Of a stretch of 64,000 bases of DNA, positions 26,347 through 35,221 are shown one piece after another. The notes below the pieces were generated by a model. It was not told the DNA's origin. It saw only the letters and a list, made by a program, of their open reading frames with translations, and did no database searches. Source of the DNA: Halobaculum roseum (lineage in GTDB: Archaea > Halobacteriota > Halobacteria > Halobacteriales > Haloferacaceae); assembly GCF_019880245.1 (NCBI RefSeq), contig NZ_CP082286.1:124001-188000 (forward strand). Direction: 5' to 3'. The position numbers were made by a program, and so were the translations under genes. Position 1 is the stretch's first letter. Every line of letters starts with the position of its first letter.

Positions 26347-27627
26347 ATGATCTGGCGGTACGTACGCGGTCGCGTGCGCGACGCCGTCACCGCGGCCCTG
26401 GCGTCGGCCGGCGCGTGGGCGTCCGCAGCCGCCGTTCGGTACGGTGACGGCGGGGACGCGGACCCGTCGGCCGACGCGCTGGCGGTCGCACGCGAGGTAG
26501 CGGTCGACGGCGCGACCGAGGGTGTGATCGTCGTCGATGACGACGGCGTCGTGCTCGAGTGTAACGGAACCGCGGCCGACGCGATGGGGATCGATCCGGA
26601 ACTCGCCGTCGGCGAGCCGATCGCGACGCTCGACCCGGAGATAGCCGCCCGGATCGGCGAGGCGGTCGACGCCGCCGGCGACGAACCGTTCGTGGACGGC
26701 GACGAACCGGTCGCAGACGAGGACGAGCAGGTCGCAGACGAGGACGAGCAGGTCGCGGCCGACACGGGCACGGCCACGGACGTGGACGCCACCGGGACGC
26801 CGCGTCTCACTCGGATGACCGACGAGGGGAAACGCCACTACGAGCTTCGCGTCTCCCGGTTCGACCGCACCGAACTCGCGGGGCTGGTGCTCACCTTCCG
26901 CGACGTGACCGACGAACACCGGCTTCGCCGGCGGGTTGGGGTGTTGAACCGACTTCTCCGCCACGACCTCCGGAACGAGATGAACGTCGTCCTGGGGTAC
27001 ACCGAACTGATCGAGGACCGCCTCCGACGGGAGGCAGCCGGGAGCGACGCGCCCGAGGACGCCCCCGACGACGAGGCGGCGACCGCGCTCGAGCGGGTCA
27101 CCGGCGCCGCGGAGACGATGCTCGACCGCGCCCAGACCGTTCGCCACGTCGAGGCGACGCTGGACGCGGACGTGTCCGCCCGATCGCGACTCGACGTGGC
27201 CGGGCTGGTGCGCGCGCAGGTCGACGGGCTCGCCATGGAGTACCCGTCCGCGGACCCGCAGGTAACCGTCGACGCCCCCGAGTCGGCGTGGATCACCGCG
27301 ACCGGACTGATCGACACCGTGTTCGTGAACCTCCTCGAGAACGCGATCGAACACAGTCACCGCGAGCGGCCGGCCATCGAGGTGACCGTCACGGAGTCCG
27401 GCGAGTACGTCGCCGTGACCGTCGCCGACGACGGTCCGGGGATCCCCAGTCAGGAGCTTCGGACGTTCCAGACCGAGGCCGAGACGGCCGTCACCCACTC
27501 GTCGGGACTGGGGCTGTGGCTCGTCGTATGGGTCACCGAGGAATCGGGGGGACGGGTCTCCTTCGACATCGACGAGACGGGCACCGCGGTCACGGTGGAG
27601 TTCCCCGCCGCCGATCCGCCGGAGTAG
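26347..27627 (+). CDS. Sensor histidine kinase with PAS domain
   Basis: A 426-residue cytoplasmic signalling kinase of the haloarchaeal type. A PAS domain (about 40-190: GVIVVDDDGVVLECNGTA) is interrupted by an acidic tandem repeat at 120-138, then comes the phospho-acceptor box LLRHDLRNEMN with His206. The ATPase domain has the N box NLLENAIEHS, G1 DDGPGIP and G2 SGLGLWLV. The ATG at 26347 is preceded in frame by GTG at 26341, which could also be used. No response regulator is adjacent. Signal and partner are unknown. Confidence 0.88.
   Translation: MIWRYVRGRVRDAVTAALASAGAWASAAAVRYGDGGDADPSADALAVAREVAVDGATEGVIVVDDDGVVLECNGTAADAMGIDPELAVGEPIATLDPEIAARIGEAVDAAGDEPFVDGDEPVADEDEQVADEDEQVAADTGTATDVDATGTPRLTRMTDEGKRHYELRVSRFDRTELAGLVLTFRDVTDEHRLRRRVGVLNRLLRHDLRNEMNVVLGYTELIEDRLRREAAGSDAPEDAPDDEAATALERVTGAAETMLDRAQTVRHVEATLDADVSARSRLDVAGLVRAQVDGLAMEYPSADPQVTVDAPESAWITATGLIDTVFVNLLENAIEHSHRERPAIEVTVTESGEYVAVTVADDGPGIPSQELRTFQTEAETAVTHSSGLGLWLVVWVTEESGGRVSFDIDETGTAVTVEFPAADPPE
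26710..26757 (+). repeat. Two-copy 21-bp coding tandem repeat in the kinase PAS domain
   Basis: The unit GTCGCAGACGAGGACGAGCA appears twice back to back (with one more base per unit, 21 bp) and encodes VADEDEQ twice. The preceding VDGDEP is a looser copy. It keeps the reading frame, so its number can change without breaking the gene. Confidence 0.7.
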
Positions 27628-27700
27628 ACGAGCCGGAGCCCGAAACCGTTCCGCGGTCGCCCCGACGACCGACGAACGGCGAGACCGGTCCGCGCGGCGT

Positions 27701-28438
27701 TCACCGAACGAGGTACGGGTCCGAGCCGGCGATGAACCGCCCGAGGTCCGATTCGCGCCGGTAATCCGTCGCCCGGAGCGTCGCGAGCGACTCGACCAGC
27801 CGGTCGGCGTCGCCGGGGGCGGTGGCGTTGCCGGGAGCGGTCGCGTCGCCGCCGTCGGTCGCGCCGGCCGCCCGGGTCGACTCGGCGGCCTCGCCGGCGC
27901 CGGGCGTCCACTCGGCGGGCTCCTTGACCGGGAGGACGAGCCAGCCGGAGCCGCGGATCTCGCGGCCGTGGAGGTCGTCCATCCGGATCGGGGTCTTGTG
28001 GGCCTGTGCTGTGTACTGCTCCAGCACGTGTCGGGTCGCGCGCTCGCCTACCGGAAGCAGGACGTGGGCGGCGATGGCGCGAAGCTCGGCGTCGAAGAAC
28101 CGCTCCATGTCGTCGTACGACGCCGGCGTCGGAGAGCCGTCGGGGCCGAGCCGGTCGCCGGTCGCCTCGCACATGTGGAGATACGAGAGGTACGTCGAGT
28201 CGACGACCGGGGCGTCGCCCGCCGACTCCAACAGCCCGGCGCGGACCAGCGCGTCGAGGAACCGCTCGCCGGCGGGCGAGCCGGTGAACGGGACGCCCGT
28301 GTCGAGGCCGCCGTGAACGCCGGGATGGTCGCCGACGACGTGGAAGTCGGCGTTCGCGTCGCCGTACCCGGGGACGAACCGCTCGCAGCCCGGGTCCATC
28401 CCGAAGGGGTTCGAGACGCGGTCGGTGACGTTCTTCAC
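27701..28438 (-). CDS. Uracil-DNA glycosylase family protein
   Basis: A 245-residue protein. The GTG giving VKNVTDRVSNPFGMDPGCE is the usual start of haloarchaeal homologues; an earlier GTG two codons upstream is possible. The UDG fold is suggested by PGYGDANADFHVVGDHPGVH, corresponding to motif 1, the Tyr/Leu-rich YLSYLHMCEATGDR, and the HVLLPVGERATRHVL helix. The active-site residues differ from E. coli Ung, so it belongs to a diverged branch whose base specificity is unknown. An Ala/Gly/Asp-rich insertion lies at about 190-220. Confidence 0.75.
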   Translation of the reverse strand: MKNVTDRVSNPFGMDPGCERFVPGYGDANADFHVVGDHPGVHGGLDTGVPFTGSPAGERFLDALVRAGLLESAGDAPVVDSTYLSYLHMCEATGDRLGPDGSPTPASYDDMERFFDAELRAIAAHVLLPVGERATRHVLEQYTAQAHKTPIRMDDLHGREIRGSGWLVLPVKEPAEWTPGAGEAAESTRAAGATDGGDATAPGNATAPGDADRLVESLATLRATDYRRESDLGRFIAGSDPYLVR

Positions 28439-28551
28439 GGACACTCGTTGGCCGTCTGAGCCACATGGCGCTTCCGGTTCGCGCGCTCGGCCGCGGGGCT
28501 GCCCGGGCAGGCAGCCGAAACGGATACGTCGCGCGAGCGGTATGATACCAT

Positions 28552-29088
28552 ATGACAATTCGACGCGCGACCGTCGGCGACGCGGACGCCGTCCGGCGGA
28601 TCGCCGGCGACTCGTGGGAGACGGACTACCCGTCGATCCTCAGCAGGGAGAGCGCCGAGTCCGGGGTCGAGGAGTGGTACGATCCCGCCCGCGTCCGGGG
28701 AGCGGTCGAGGCCGACGACGAGCTGCTGTACGTGGCCGAGCGCGGCGAGGACACCACTGCCGACGCCGCCGACGCCGCCGACGCCGAGGAAATCGTCGGG
28801 TTCGCCCACGGCGTCGTCGACGGGAACGCCGGCGCCGGTCACGTCCTCCGGCTGTACGTCCACCCGGACGCCCGTGGCGAGGGACGGGGGCGTCGGCTGC
28901 TGGAACGGGTCCGCGACGACCTGTTCGACCGCGGCGTCGACCGGATTCACGCGACGGTGCTGAGGGAGAACGACCCCGGAAACGAGTTCTACCGATCGTT
29001 CGGCTTCGAACGGACGGGGGAGGCGGAGACGACGATCGGCGGCGAGGCGTATCCGGAGACGAACTACACGCTGCGACGAACGCGGTGA
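28552..29088 (+). CDS. GNAT family N-acetyltransferase
   Basis: A 178-residue acetyl-CoA-dependent acyltransferase. The core is MTIRRATVGDADAVRRIAGD at the start and motif A around LRLYVHPDARGEGRGRRLL (about 100-118), with the acetyl-CoA pyrophosphate loop R-G-E-G-R-G. NEFYRSFGFERTGE near 145 is the conserved C-terminal strand. A run of Ala-Asp repeats (about 65-75) is an acidic surface insertion. It is divergent from the UDG-like gene. Confidence 0.88.
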   Translation: MTIRRATVGDADAVRRIAGDSWETDYPSILSRESAESGVEEWYDPARVRGAVEADDELLYVAERGEDTTADAADAADAEEIVGFAHGVVDGNAGAGHVLRLYVHPDARGEGRGRRLLERVRDDLFDRGVDRIHATVLRENDPGNEFYRSFGFERTGEAETTIGGEAYPETNYTLRRTR

Positions 29089-29111
29089 CCTCCTCGGGGG
29101 GTCCCACCGAA

Positions 29112-29585
29112 TCAGAGTTCGACGCCGGACGGGATCAGGCTCTCGTGGCGAAGCAGGTTCCCCTCGGCGTCGTACACGAGGAACGTCTCCTTCTCGTAGG
29201 TGACGAGGGGGTCGCCGTCGACGTCGATCTCGACGCGGTAGCGGCCGTCGCCGTCGCTGGCGCGGCCGTACTCGCGGGCCGCGCGGATGAACCGGAGCAC
29301 GTCGTCGGCGGACTCGTTGAGTTCGAGAACGAAATCGCCGGTGTGGCGGTTCGTCACCCCGACGACGCCCGTCGCCTCGGAGTCACGTTCGTGGTCGGAC
29401 TGGAGCCGGAACGCCACGTCGGTCTCCCCGGCGTCGAGCAGCTCGCCGTCGGTCCCGGTGAGGCGCTCCCGGAGGAGGTCCTCCTGGCCGTGAAAGTCGA
29501 TATATACGTGGGGCTTGGCGGGATCAGCGTCGGTCTCGACCCAGTCGATGTGCTCCACAGTCAACTCGAAGTAGTCGCGCCTCAT
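29112..29585 (-). CDS. Haloarchaeal protein of unknown function (DUF5793-like)
   Basis: A 157-residue acidic protein that starts MRRDYFELTVEHIDWVE and carries a central PHVYIDFHGQEDLLRERL. The remainder is mainly beta-strand with a TNRHTGDFVLE segment. It has no membrane span, cysteine or known catalytic motif. The match to the haloarchaeal DUF5793 family is from memory. It is convergent with the GNAT gene, with 24 bp between the stops. Confidence 0.7.
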   Translation of the reverse strand: MRRDYFELTVEHIDWVETDADPAKPHVYIDFHGQEDLLRERLTGTDGELLDAGETDVAFRLQSDHERDSEATGVVGVTNRHTGDFVLELNESADDVLRFIRAAREYGRASDGDGRYRVEIDVDGDPLVTYEKETFLVYDAEGNLLRHESLIPSGVEL

Positions 29586-29714
29586 TCCGTGAACGGTCGT
29601 ACGGGATCGGTGTGTAAGTACGTAACGCCCCGGGAACGTACGACGGTCGCGGGCCCCCGTCCGCGCGGTCGACGGTCCAATCGATTTATTTCGACGGAGA
29701 GTACTCCGGGGAAC

Positions 29715-30248
29715 ATGGTCTGGGTCCGTTCGGAGTACGCGGGGGAGCTGGCCGTCCTCTCGACGTGGGTCGCGGCGCTGCTCCCGTGGAACGTGTTCTA
29801 CGGCGCCGTCGCCGGCGGGTCGGTGCTGTTCGTCCGCTTCCCGCTGTTTCAGATCCGCTACGCGTTCGGCCTCCCGTTCGTCCGCGCGACGAGCGTCTCC
29901 TCGCCGGTGTCGGCGTTCCTCCTCCAGTCGGGCACCTCCGTGCAGGTGGCCTACGGGCTCTGGCTCGTCGGCGCGGTCGCGTACCTCGTCGCGTTCGTGA
30001 TCTCCGTGTACTACTACCGCGAGGAGGAGCGCGCCGAGTCGTGGGCCGTCGACCCGGTCGACGTGCTGGGCGGCCTGCTCGTCGCCTCGGCCGTGCTGTT
30101 CCTCGTCGCCTCGATGTTGCTTCCGGAGCGCTTCTTCGGTCTCGGCCTCGGCGTCGGCGGCGGGATCCCCGGCGTGTCGATCCCGGTTGGCGCCGTGCTC
30201 CAGCTCGTGCTCGGCGGCGTGCTCCTGCGGGCGGAGCGAGTGAGCTGA
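29715..30248 (+). CDS. Membrane protein, haloarchaeal family (DUF7549-like)
   Basis: A 177-residue integral membrane protein with about five hydrophobic segments (roughly 10-32, 35-50, 72-100, 113-135, 150-170). ATG at 29715 gives MVWVRSEYAGELAVLSTWVA. A TATA-like TTTATTTCG lies at about 29683-29691, 24-32 bases upstream. Function unknown. It is followed 130 bp later by the pilus ATPase. Confidence 0.65.
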   Translation: MVWVRSEYAGELAVLSTWVAALLPWNVFYGAVAGGSVLFVRFPLFQIRYAFGLPFVRATSVSSPVSAFLLQSGTSVQVAYGLWLVGAVAYLVAFVISVYYYREEERAESWAVDPVDVLGGLLVASAVLFLVASMLLPERFFGLGLGVGGGIPGVSIPVGAVLQLVLGGVLLRAERVS

Positions 30249-30378
30249 GGAACGCGACGGTCGGACCGGGAACCGCGACGACGAGTCCCGTTCGTCGGGG
30301 CGGACCGCGACGGTATCAGATCTGTGACCGCCGGTGGTGAAGTTAAGTACCGGACTTCCCTACGACAACCAGTAACCG

Positions 30379-32250
30379 ATGTCGGGGGACGCCGCTGACG
30401 CCACGGCCGAGGACAGCCCCCTGTCGACGCTCAGGCGGCGCCTCGAACGGACGATCGAGGTGCTCAGGGGCGCCGACCTCGACGTTCGGCCGTTCCTCCC
30501 CGGCGAGGACGGCCCGCTGGCGTCGTTCGACCCGCCCCCCGACCACGAGGAGGTCGACCGCTACTGGGTGAACGCCCCGTACGCGTACGTCGTCGTCACC
30601 TACGACACCGAGGACGACAACCACGTCTACCACGTCGTCGAGCCCGAACTCGACAACTTCGAGCTCGAGTTGCTCCAGCGCGTCGTCGACGACATCCGCG
30701 ACCCGCTGTTGTTCCGCGACGACCCGAACGAGGCCGACGACGAGACGCTTCGCGACGAGCTTGCGGCGCTGTTGGAACAGTACGGCGTCGACGCGTCGAT
30801 GTCGACGTTTCACGCGCTGTCGTACTACCTCCGTCGCGACTTCCGCGGGTACGGGAAGGTCGACGCGCTCCTGTCGGACCGACACATCGAGGACATCTCC
30901 TGTGACGGCTACGACCTCCCGATCTTCGTCTATCACGACGAGTACAGCGATATCGAGACGAACGTCGTCTTCGGCCCCGACGAGCTGGACAACTACGTCA
31001 TCCGCCTGGCCCAGCGGTCGGGGCGACACATCTCCGTCGGCGACCCCATCGTCGAGACGACGCTCCCGGACGGCTCGCGCGCCGAGTTGGCGCTCGGCGA
31101 GGAGGTCACCCCGCGCGGGTCGGCGTTCACCATCCGCCAGTACGCCGAGGAGCCGTTCACGCCGATCGACCTCATCGAGTACGGCACCTTCTCGATCGAG
31201 CAGATGGCCTACTTCTGGCTGTGCATCGAGCACAACAAGAGCCTCATCTTCGCCGGCGGCACCGCCTCCGGGAAGACCACCTCGATGAACGCGGTGTCGA
31301 TGTTCATCCCGCCGCGCTCGAAGGTGCTCACCATCGAGGACACCCGGGAGCTGTCGCTGTATCACGACAACTGGCTCTCGTCGGTCACCCGCGAGCGGAT
31401 GGGCGAGGGCGAGGACATCGACATGTACGACCTCCTGCGCTCGGCGCTGCGACACCGCCCCGAGTACATCATCGTCGGCGAGGTGCGCGGCGAGGAGGCG
31501 CTCACGCTGTTCCAGGCGATGAACACCGGCCACACCACGTTCTCGACGATGCACGCCGACTCCATCGAGACGGTGATCAACCGCCTGGAGAACGAGCCGA
31601 TCAACGTCCCCCGGGCGATGGTTCGGTCGCTGGACCTGCTGTCGGTGCAGACGCTCGCCCGGTTCGAGGGCGGGAGGGTGCGCCGCGCGAAGACCGTCGG
31701 CGAGATCGGGGGGATCGACCAGCGGACCGGCGAGCTGGACTACTCGTCGGTGTTCGAGTGGGAGGCGGGGTCGGACAGCTTCGCCAGCCGGGACTCCTCG
31801 CTGCTCGATGAGATCCAATCGGAACGGGGGTGGAGCCGGGCGGAGCTGCTGTCGGAGCTTCGCGACCGCAGACGGTTCCTCGAACACCTCCACGACCGCG
31901 GCGTCACCGACTACCGGCGGTTCACTGCGCTCGTCAACGAGTACTACGCCGACCCCGACCGCGTGATGGCCCGGATCGAGGAGGCCGAGGACGGCACGGA
32001 CGGCGAGGCGCTCGGATCGGACACGGCGGATCCGGCTGACCCCGGCCCAACCGGCCGAACCGCGGACGACGACCGAACCGTTGGCCCCGCCGGCGACGAC
32101 CCGACGGATCGGGATCGGTCGGCGGATCGGAACGACTCGACGGACCCGGGAGGCTCGCCGGACCCGGACGACTCGCCGGAACTGGACGATTCGACGAACC
32201 CGAACGGTTCGACGGGTTCGGTTGGGTCGGACACCGGCGGCGGGGACTGA
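30379..32250 (+). CDS. Archaeal type II/IV secretion (pilus) ATPase, short form
   Basis: A 623-residue hexameric ATPase of the PilB/TadA/FlaI superfamily that powers pilus assembly. The N-terminal half contains the DRYWVNAPYAYVVVTYD domain and HIEDISCDGYDLPIFVYHDEY (about 170-190). The motor follows with Walker A GGTASGKTTS (about 293-302), the Asp box TIEDTREL, Walker B YIIVGEVRGEEA (about 361-372) and the His box MHADS. A 100-residue Asp/Ser/Pro-rich disordered tail ends the protein. Together with the next gene it forms a minimal pilus motor. A longer paralogue lies at 41048-44122. Confidence 0.9.
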   Translation: MSGDAADATAEDSPLSTLRRRLERTIEVLRGADLDVRPFLPGEDGPLASFDPPPDHEEVDRYWVNAPYAYVVVTYDTEDDNHVYHVVEPELDNFELELLQRVVDDIRDPLLFRDDPNEADDETLRDELAALLEQYGVDASMSTFHALSYYLRRDFRGYGKVDALLSDRHIEDISCDGYDLPIFVYHDEYSDIETNVVFGPDELDNYVIRLAQRSGRHISVGDPIVETTLPDGSRAELALGEEVTPRGSAFTIRQYAEEPFTPIDLIEYGTFSIEQMAYFWLCIEHNKSLIFAGGTASGKTTSMNAVSMFIPPRSKVLTIEDTRELSLYHDNWLSSVTRERMGEGEDIDMYDLLRSALRHRPEYIIVGEVRGEEALTLFQAMNTGHTTFSTMHADSIETVINRLENEPINVPRAMVRSLDLLSVQTLARFEGGRVRRAKTVGEIGGIDQRTGELDYSSVFEWEAGSDSFASRDSSLLDEIQSERGWSRAELLSELRDRRRFLEHLHDRGVTDYRRFTALVNEYYADPDRVMARIEEAEDGTDGEALGSDTADPADPGPTGRTADDDRTVGPAGDDPTDRDRSADRNDSTDPGGSPDPDDSPELDDSTNPNGSTGSVGSDTGGGD

Positions 32251-32253
32251 CGG

Positions 32254-34386
32254 ATGGTGTTGTCGTTCCTGCCGCTGGTCGGGGCGCTGCTCCTCCTGGC
32301 ACCCGTCGCCGCGGCGTCGGTGAGCCCGGGGGCGAACCTCGCGGTGACCCGGGTCGCGGTTCACGCCTTCGGCGACTACGTCGGCGTCGACCGGCCCCGG
32401 AAGCACCGCCAACGCGACCGCCTTCGGGCGGCACACGTCGGCGTCACACACCGGCTGTACGCCTCGAAGACGCTGCTGTACACCGCTGTCGCCGGCGTCT
32501 CGGGGAGCGTCCTCGGCGTGTACGTCGCCGCGGCGACGCTGGCGCTCCTGCGGATCGGCGGGGAGGCGATCCGGGCGGCGCTGCCCGCGCCGCTGGGCTT
32601 TCTCGCGGACTTGACCCGGATCGGGCAGCTCACGGTCACGGAGCTGTTCCCCCTCCTCTTGCTCTCCTCGGCGACCGTGGGCGTCGGGTCGGCCGTCGGC
32701 GTGTACCTCCTCCGATGGGAGATCCTCGACCAGCGGGCCCACGCGAGGGCGACACAGATCGAGGCGACGCTCCCCCGGACGGTCGCGTTCGTGTACGCGC
32801 TGTCGCGCTCGGGGATGGCGCTGCCGGCGGTGTTGGAGACGCTGTCGCGAAACGAGGACGTGTACGGCGAGGCCGCCCGCGAGCTGGGCGTCGCCGTCCG
32901 CGACATGAACACGTTCGGAACGGACGTCCTCACCGCGCTCGAACGCATGGCCGAGCGAACGCCCTCCCAGAACATGGCCGAGTTCGGCGAGAACCTCGCG
33001 TCCGTGCTCGGCAGCGGTCGGGAGCTGTCGGCGTTCCTGCACGACCAGTACGAGCGATACCAGGAGGAGGCGGAGTCCCAACAGGAGCAGTATCTCGAAC
33101 TCGTCTCGACGTTCGCGGAGGCGTACGTGACGGTGCTCGTCGCCGGCCCGCTGTTCTTCATCACGATCCTGGTCGTGATCGGGATCGTCCTCTCGGACAC
33201 CCTTCCGCTGTTGCGAGCGGTGGTCTACCTCGCGATCCCGCTGGCGAGCTTCGGCTTCGTCGTCTACATCGACTCGATCACTCGGTCGACGGGCGACGCG
33301 ATCGCGGCTGAACAGCCGGTGGGAGACGCGCGTGTTCGCGCGGTTGCGGGGCCGAACGTCGCCGGGGTCGGCGGCGCCTCGGACGCTCGGGCGGACGGCG
33401 GCGCGACGGGGGTCGATCACGGCGGCGCCGAGCGAGGGGATCGGTGGGCGGCGAGCAGGGAGCGGCTGGCTGCGTACGACCGGATCGAGGCCGTGCTCGA
33501 CGCCGCACGGCGCCCGATAGGGATCCTGCTGGAACGGCCGGTGCTGACCGCCCTCCTCACGGTTCCGGTCGGCCTGTGGTGGGTGTGGATGCGGACGCCG
33601 TCGTTCCGGTCCACGCCGGCGGCGTTCGCCGGGGCCGTCGACTCGCCGGTGATCGAGGCGGCGCTGCTGGTGCTCGCCGCCTACGGTCTCGCCTACGAAA
33701 TCGAGAAGCGACGGATCCGGGCGATCGAACGCGCGGTTCCCGACTTCCTCGATCGGATGGCGAGCGTCAACGACGCCGGCGTGAGTGTCATCGAGAGCCT
33801 CCGTCGGCTTACGCGGTCCGACCTCGAACGGCTCACGCCGGAGATACGGCGGACGTGGCGGGACGTACAGTGGGGTGCGACGGTGACGACGGCGCTCGAT
33901 CGGTTCCGCCGGCGGGTTCGCTCGCCGATGGTGTCGCGGGCGATCGCGCTCGTCACGAACGCCGTCGACGCGAGCGGCGACGTGGCGCCGGTACTCGAGA
34001 TCGCCGCCGACGAGGCGCGCTCGACGCGGCGGCTCCGCAGGGAGCGACGACAGGTCATGGTGACGTACCTGCTCGTGATCTACGTCTCGTTCGCGGTGTT
34101 TCTCGGCATCATCGGGGCGCTGACGGTGGCGTTCATCCCGGCCGTCGAGGGGGCGCAGCTGTCGTCCCCCGGCGGCGTCTCCGGCGTTTCGACCGGCGTG
34201 TTCGAGGGTATCGGGGGCGTCGACACCGACAGCTACGTCCTGATCTTCTATCACGCCTCGGCGATCCAGGCGGTCGCGTCGGGACTCATCGCCGGACAGT
34301 TGGGCGAGGGGAACGTCAGCGACGGCGTGAAACATGCCACTGTCATGCTCCTGCTCGCGTACCTCACGTTCGTGATCGTCGGATGA
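32254..34386 (+). CDS. Archaeal type II/IV secretion system F (platform) protein
   Basis: A 710-residue membrane protein of the T2SSF/TadC/FlaJ family that anchors the pilus base. It starts 4 bases after the ATPase stop. There are two T2SSF domains, each with an internal helix preceding a hydrophobic pair (TLPRTVAFVYALSRSGMALP near 170-190 and AVPDFLDRMASVNDAGVSV near 495-513). The N-terminal 95 residues form a hydrophobic region and a basic KHRQRDR loop. The middle linker (340-400) is low-complexity. The next gene overlaps its stop. Confidence 0.88.
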   Translation: MVLSFLPLVGALLLLAPVAAASVSPGANLAVTRVAVHAFGDYVGVDRPRKHRQRDRLRAAHVGVTHRLYASKTLLYTAVAGVSGSVLGVYVAAATLALLRIGGEAIRAALPAPLGFLADLTRIGQLTVTELFPLLLLSSATVGVGSAVGVYLLRWEILDQRAHARATQIEATLPRTVAFVYALSRSGMALPAVLETLSRNEDVYGEAARELGVAVRDMNTFGTDVLTALERMAERTPSQNMAEFGENLASVLGSGRELSAFLHDQYERYQEEAESQQEQYLELVSTFAEAYVTVLVAGPLFFITILVVIGIVLSDTLPLLRAVVYLAIPLASFGFVVYIDSITRSTGDAIAAEQPVGDARVRAVAGPNVAGVGGASDARADGGATGVDHGGAERGDRWAASRERLAAYDRIEAVLDAARRPIGILLERPVLTALLTVPVGLWWVWMRTPSFRSTPAAFAGAVDSPVIEAALLVLAAYGLAYEIEKRRIRAIERAVPDFLDRMASVNDAGVSVIESLRRLTRSDLERLTPEIRRTWRDVQWGATVTTALDRFRRRVRSPMVSRAIALVTNAVDASGDVAPVLEIAADEARSTRRLRRERRQVMVTYLLVIYVSFAVFLGIIGALTVAFIPAVEGAQLSSPGGVSGVSTGVFEGIGGVDTDSYVLIFYHASAIQAVASGLIAGQLGEGNVSDGVKHATVMLLLAYLTFVIVG

Positions 34387-35090
34387 CCCAGGATCCTGCG
34401 GACGCTCCCGAAGCCGACGGCGTCGACGCTGCCGACTCGTTACGGTCGCCGCCGGCGGCCGCGTCGACGTACGACCGGATCGCGACCCACTTCTCGAAGA
34501 CGCGCGAGCACGCCTGGCCGGAGGTGGAGTCGTTCCTCGACGGCCGCTCCGGAGCGGTCGGGCTCGATGTCGGCTGCGGAAACGGGCGCCACTGCGAACC
34601 GCTCGCGGACCGTGTCGACCGGGTCGTCGGCGTTGACGTGAGCCGGGGGGTGTTGCTCGAAGCGCGAACACGAGCCCGCGAGCGCGGGTACGGCTCGGAC
34701 GTGTCGTTCGTCAGCGGCGACGCCGCCGCGCTTCCCGTCGCCGACAGTCGCGTCGATCTGGCGGTGTACGTCGCCGCGCTCCATCACCTCCGGACGCGCG
34801 AGCGACGGGTCGCCTCGCTGTCGGAGCTCGCCCGGACGCTCGCGCCGGGCGGTCGGGCGCTGGTGAGCGCGTGGAGCACCGCGCACGACCGCTTCGACGC
34901 CGACGCTGACGCCGAGGCGGGGTTCGACACGACGATCGACTGGACCCTTCCGGGCGGGAAGACGGTGCCGCGCTTCTATCACATCTACGCGCCGCGGGAG
35001 TTCGACGCGGATCTGACCGCGAGCGACCTTCGGGTCGTCAGGTCGGTCGTCTCCAGCGGCAACTGCTATGCGGTCGTCGCGCCGGAGTGA
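34383..35090 (+). CDS. Trm9-like class I SAM-dependent methyltransferase
   Basis: A 235-residue methyltransferase. The ATG at 34383 overlaps the TGA of the pilus platform gene (ATGA). The motif YDRIATHFSKTREHAWPEVE (about 30-49) matches the Trm9/ALKBH8 family, which methylates wobble-uridine modifications in tRNA. The SAM loop is VGLDVGCGNGRHCE (about 60-73), and VDLAVYVAALHHLRTRE is motif IV. The C-terminal YHIYAPREF is also typical. The substrate here is inferred from family. Its coupling to a pilus gene is unexpected. Confidence 0.8.
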   Translation: MTQDPADAPEADGVDAADSLRSPPAAASTYDRIATHFSKTREHAWPEVESFLDGRSGAVGLDVGCGNGRHCEPLADRVDRVVGVDVSRGVLLEARTRARERGYGSDVSFVSGDAAALPVADSRVDLAVYVAALHHLRTRERRVASLSELARTLAPGGRALVSAWSTAHDRFDADADAEAGFDTTIDWTLPGGKTVPRFYHIYAPREFDADLTASDLRVVRSVVSSGNCYAVVAPE

Positions 35091-35221
35091 ACTGCCGAGC
35101 CGCAGTCCGTGGAACCGGCCGGCGAGCGGTGTCTGCGTGTATGTGAACGCCTGCCGGGTGGATACGACGGCCGCACGACCGGACGCGTTTTTATACGGGG
35201 GCCGACCCAACGTCGAGACAG

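Noticed and set aside
30343-34671. A very long open frame (over 1400 codons) on the minus strand
   Set aside because: It lies fully opposite the pilus ATPase and platform genes, has a composition dominated by Arg, His and Val as expected from antisense of GC-rich genes, and has no domain signature.
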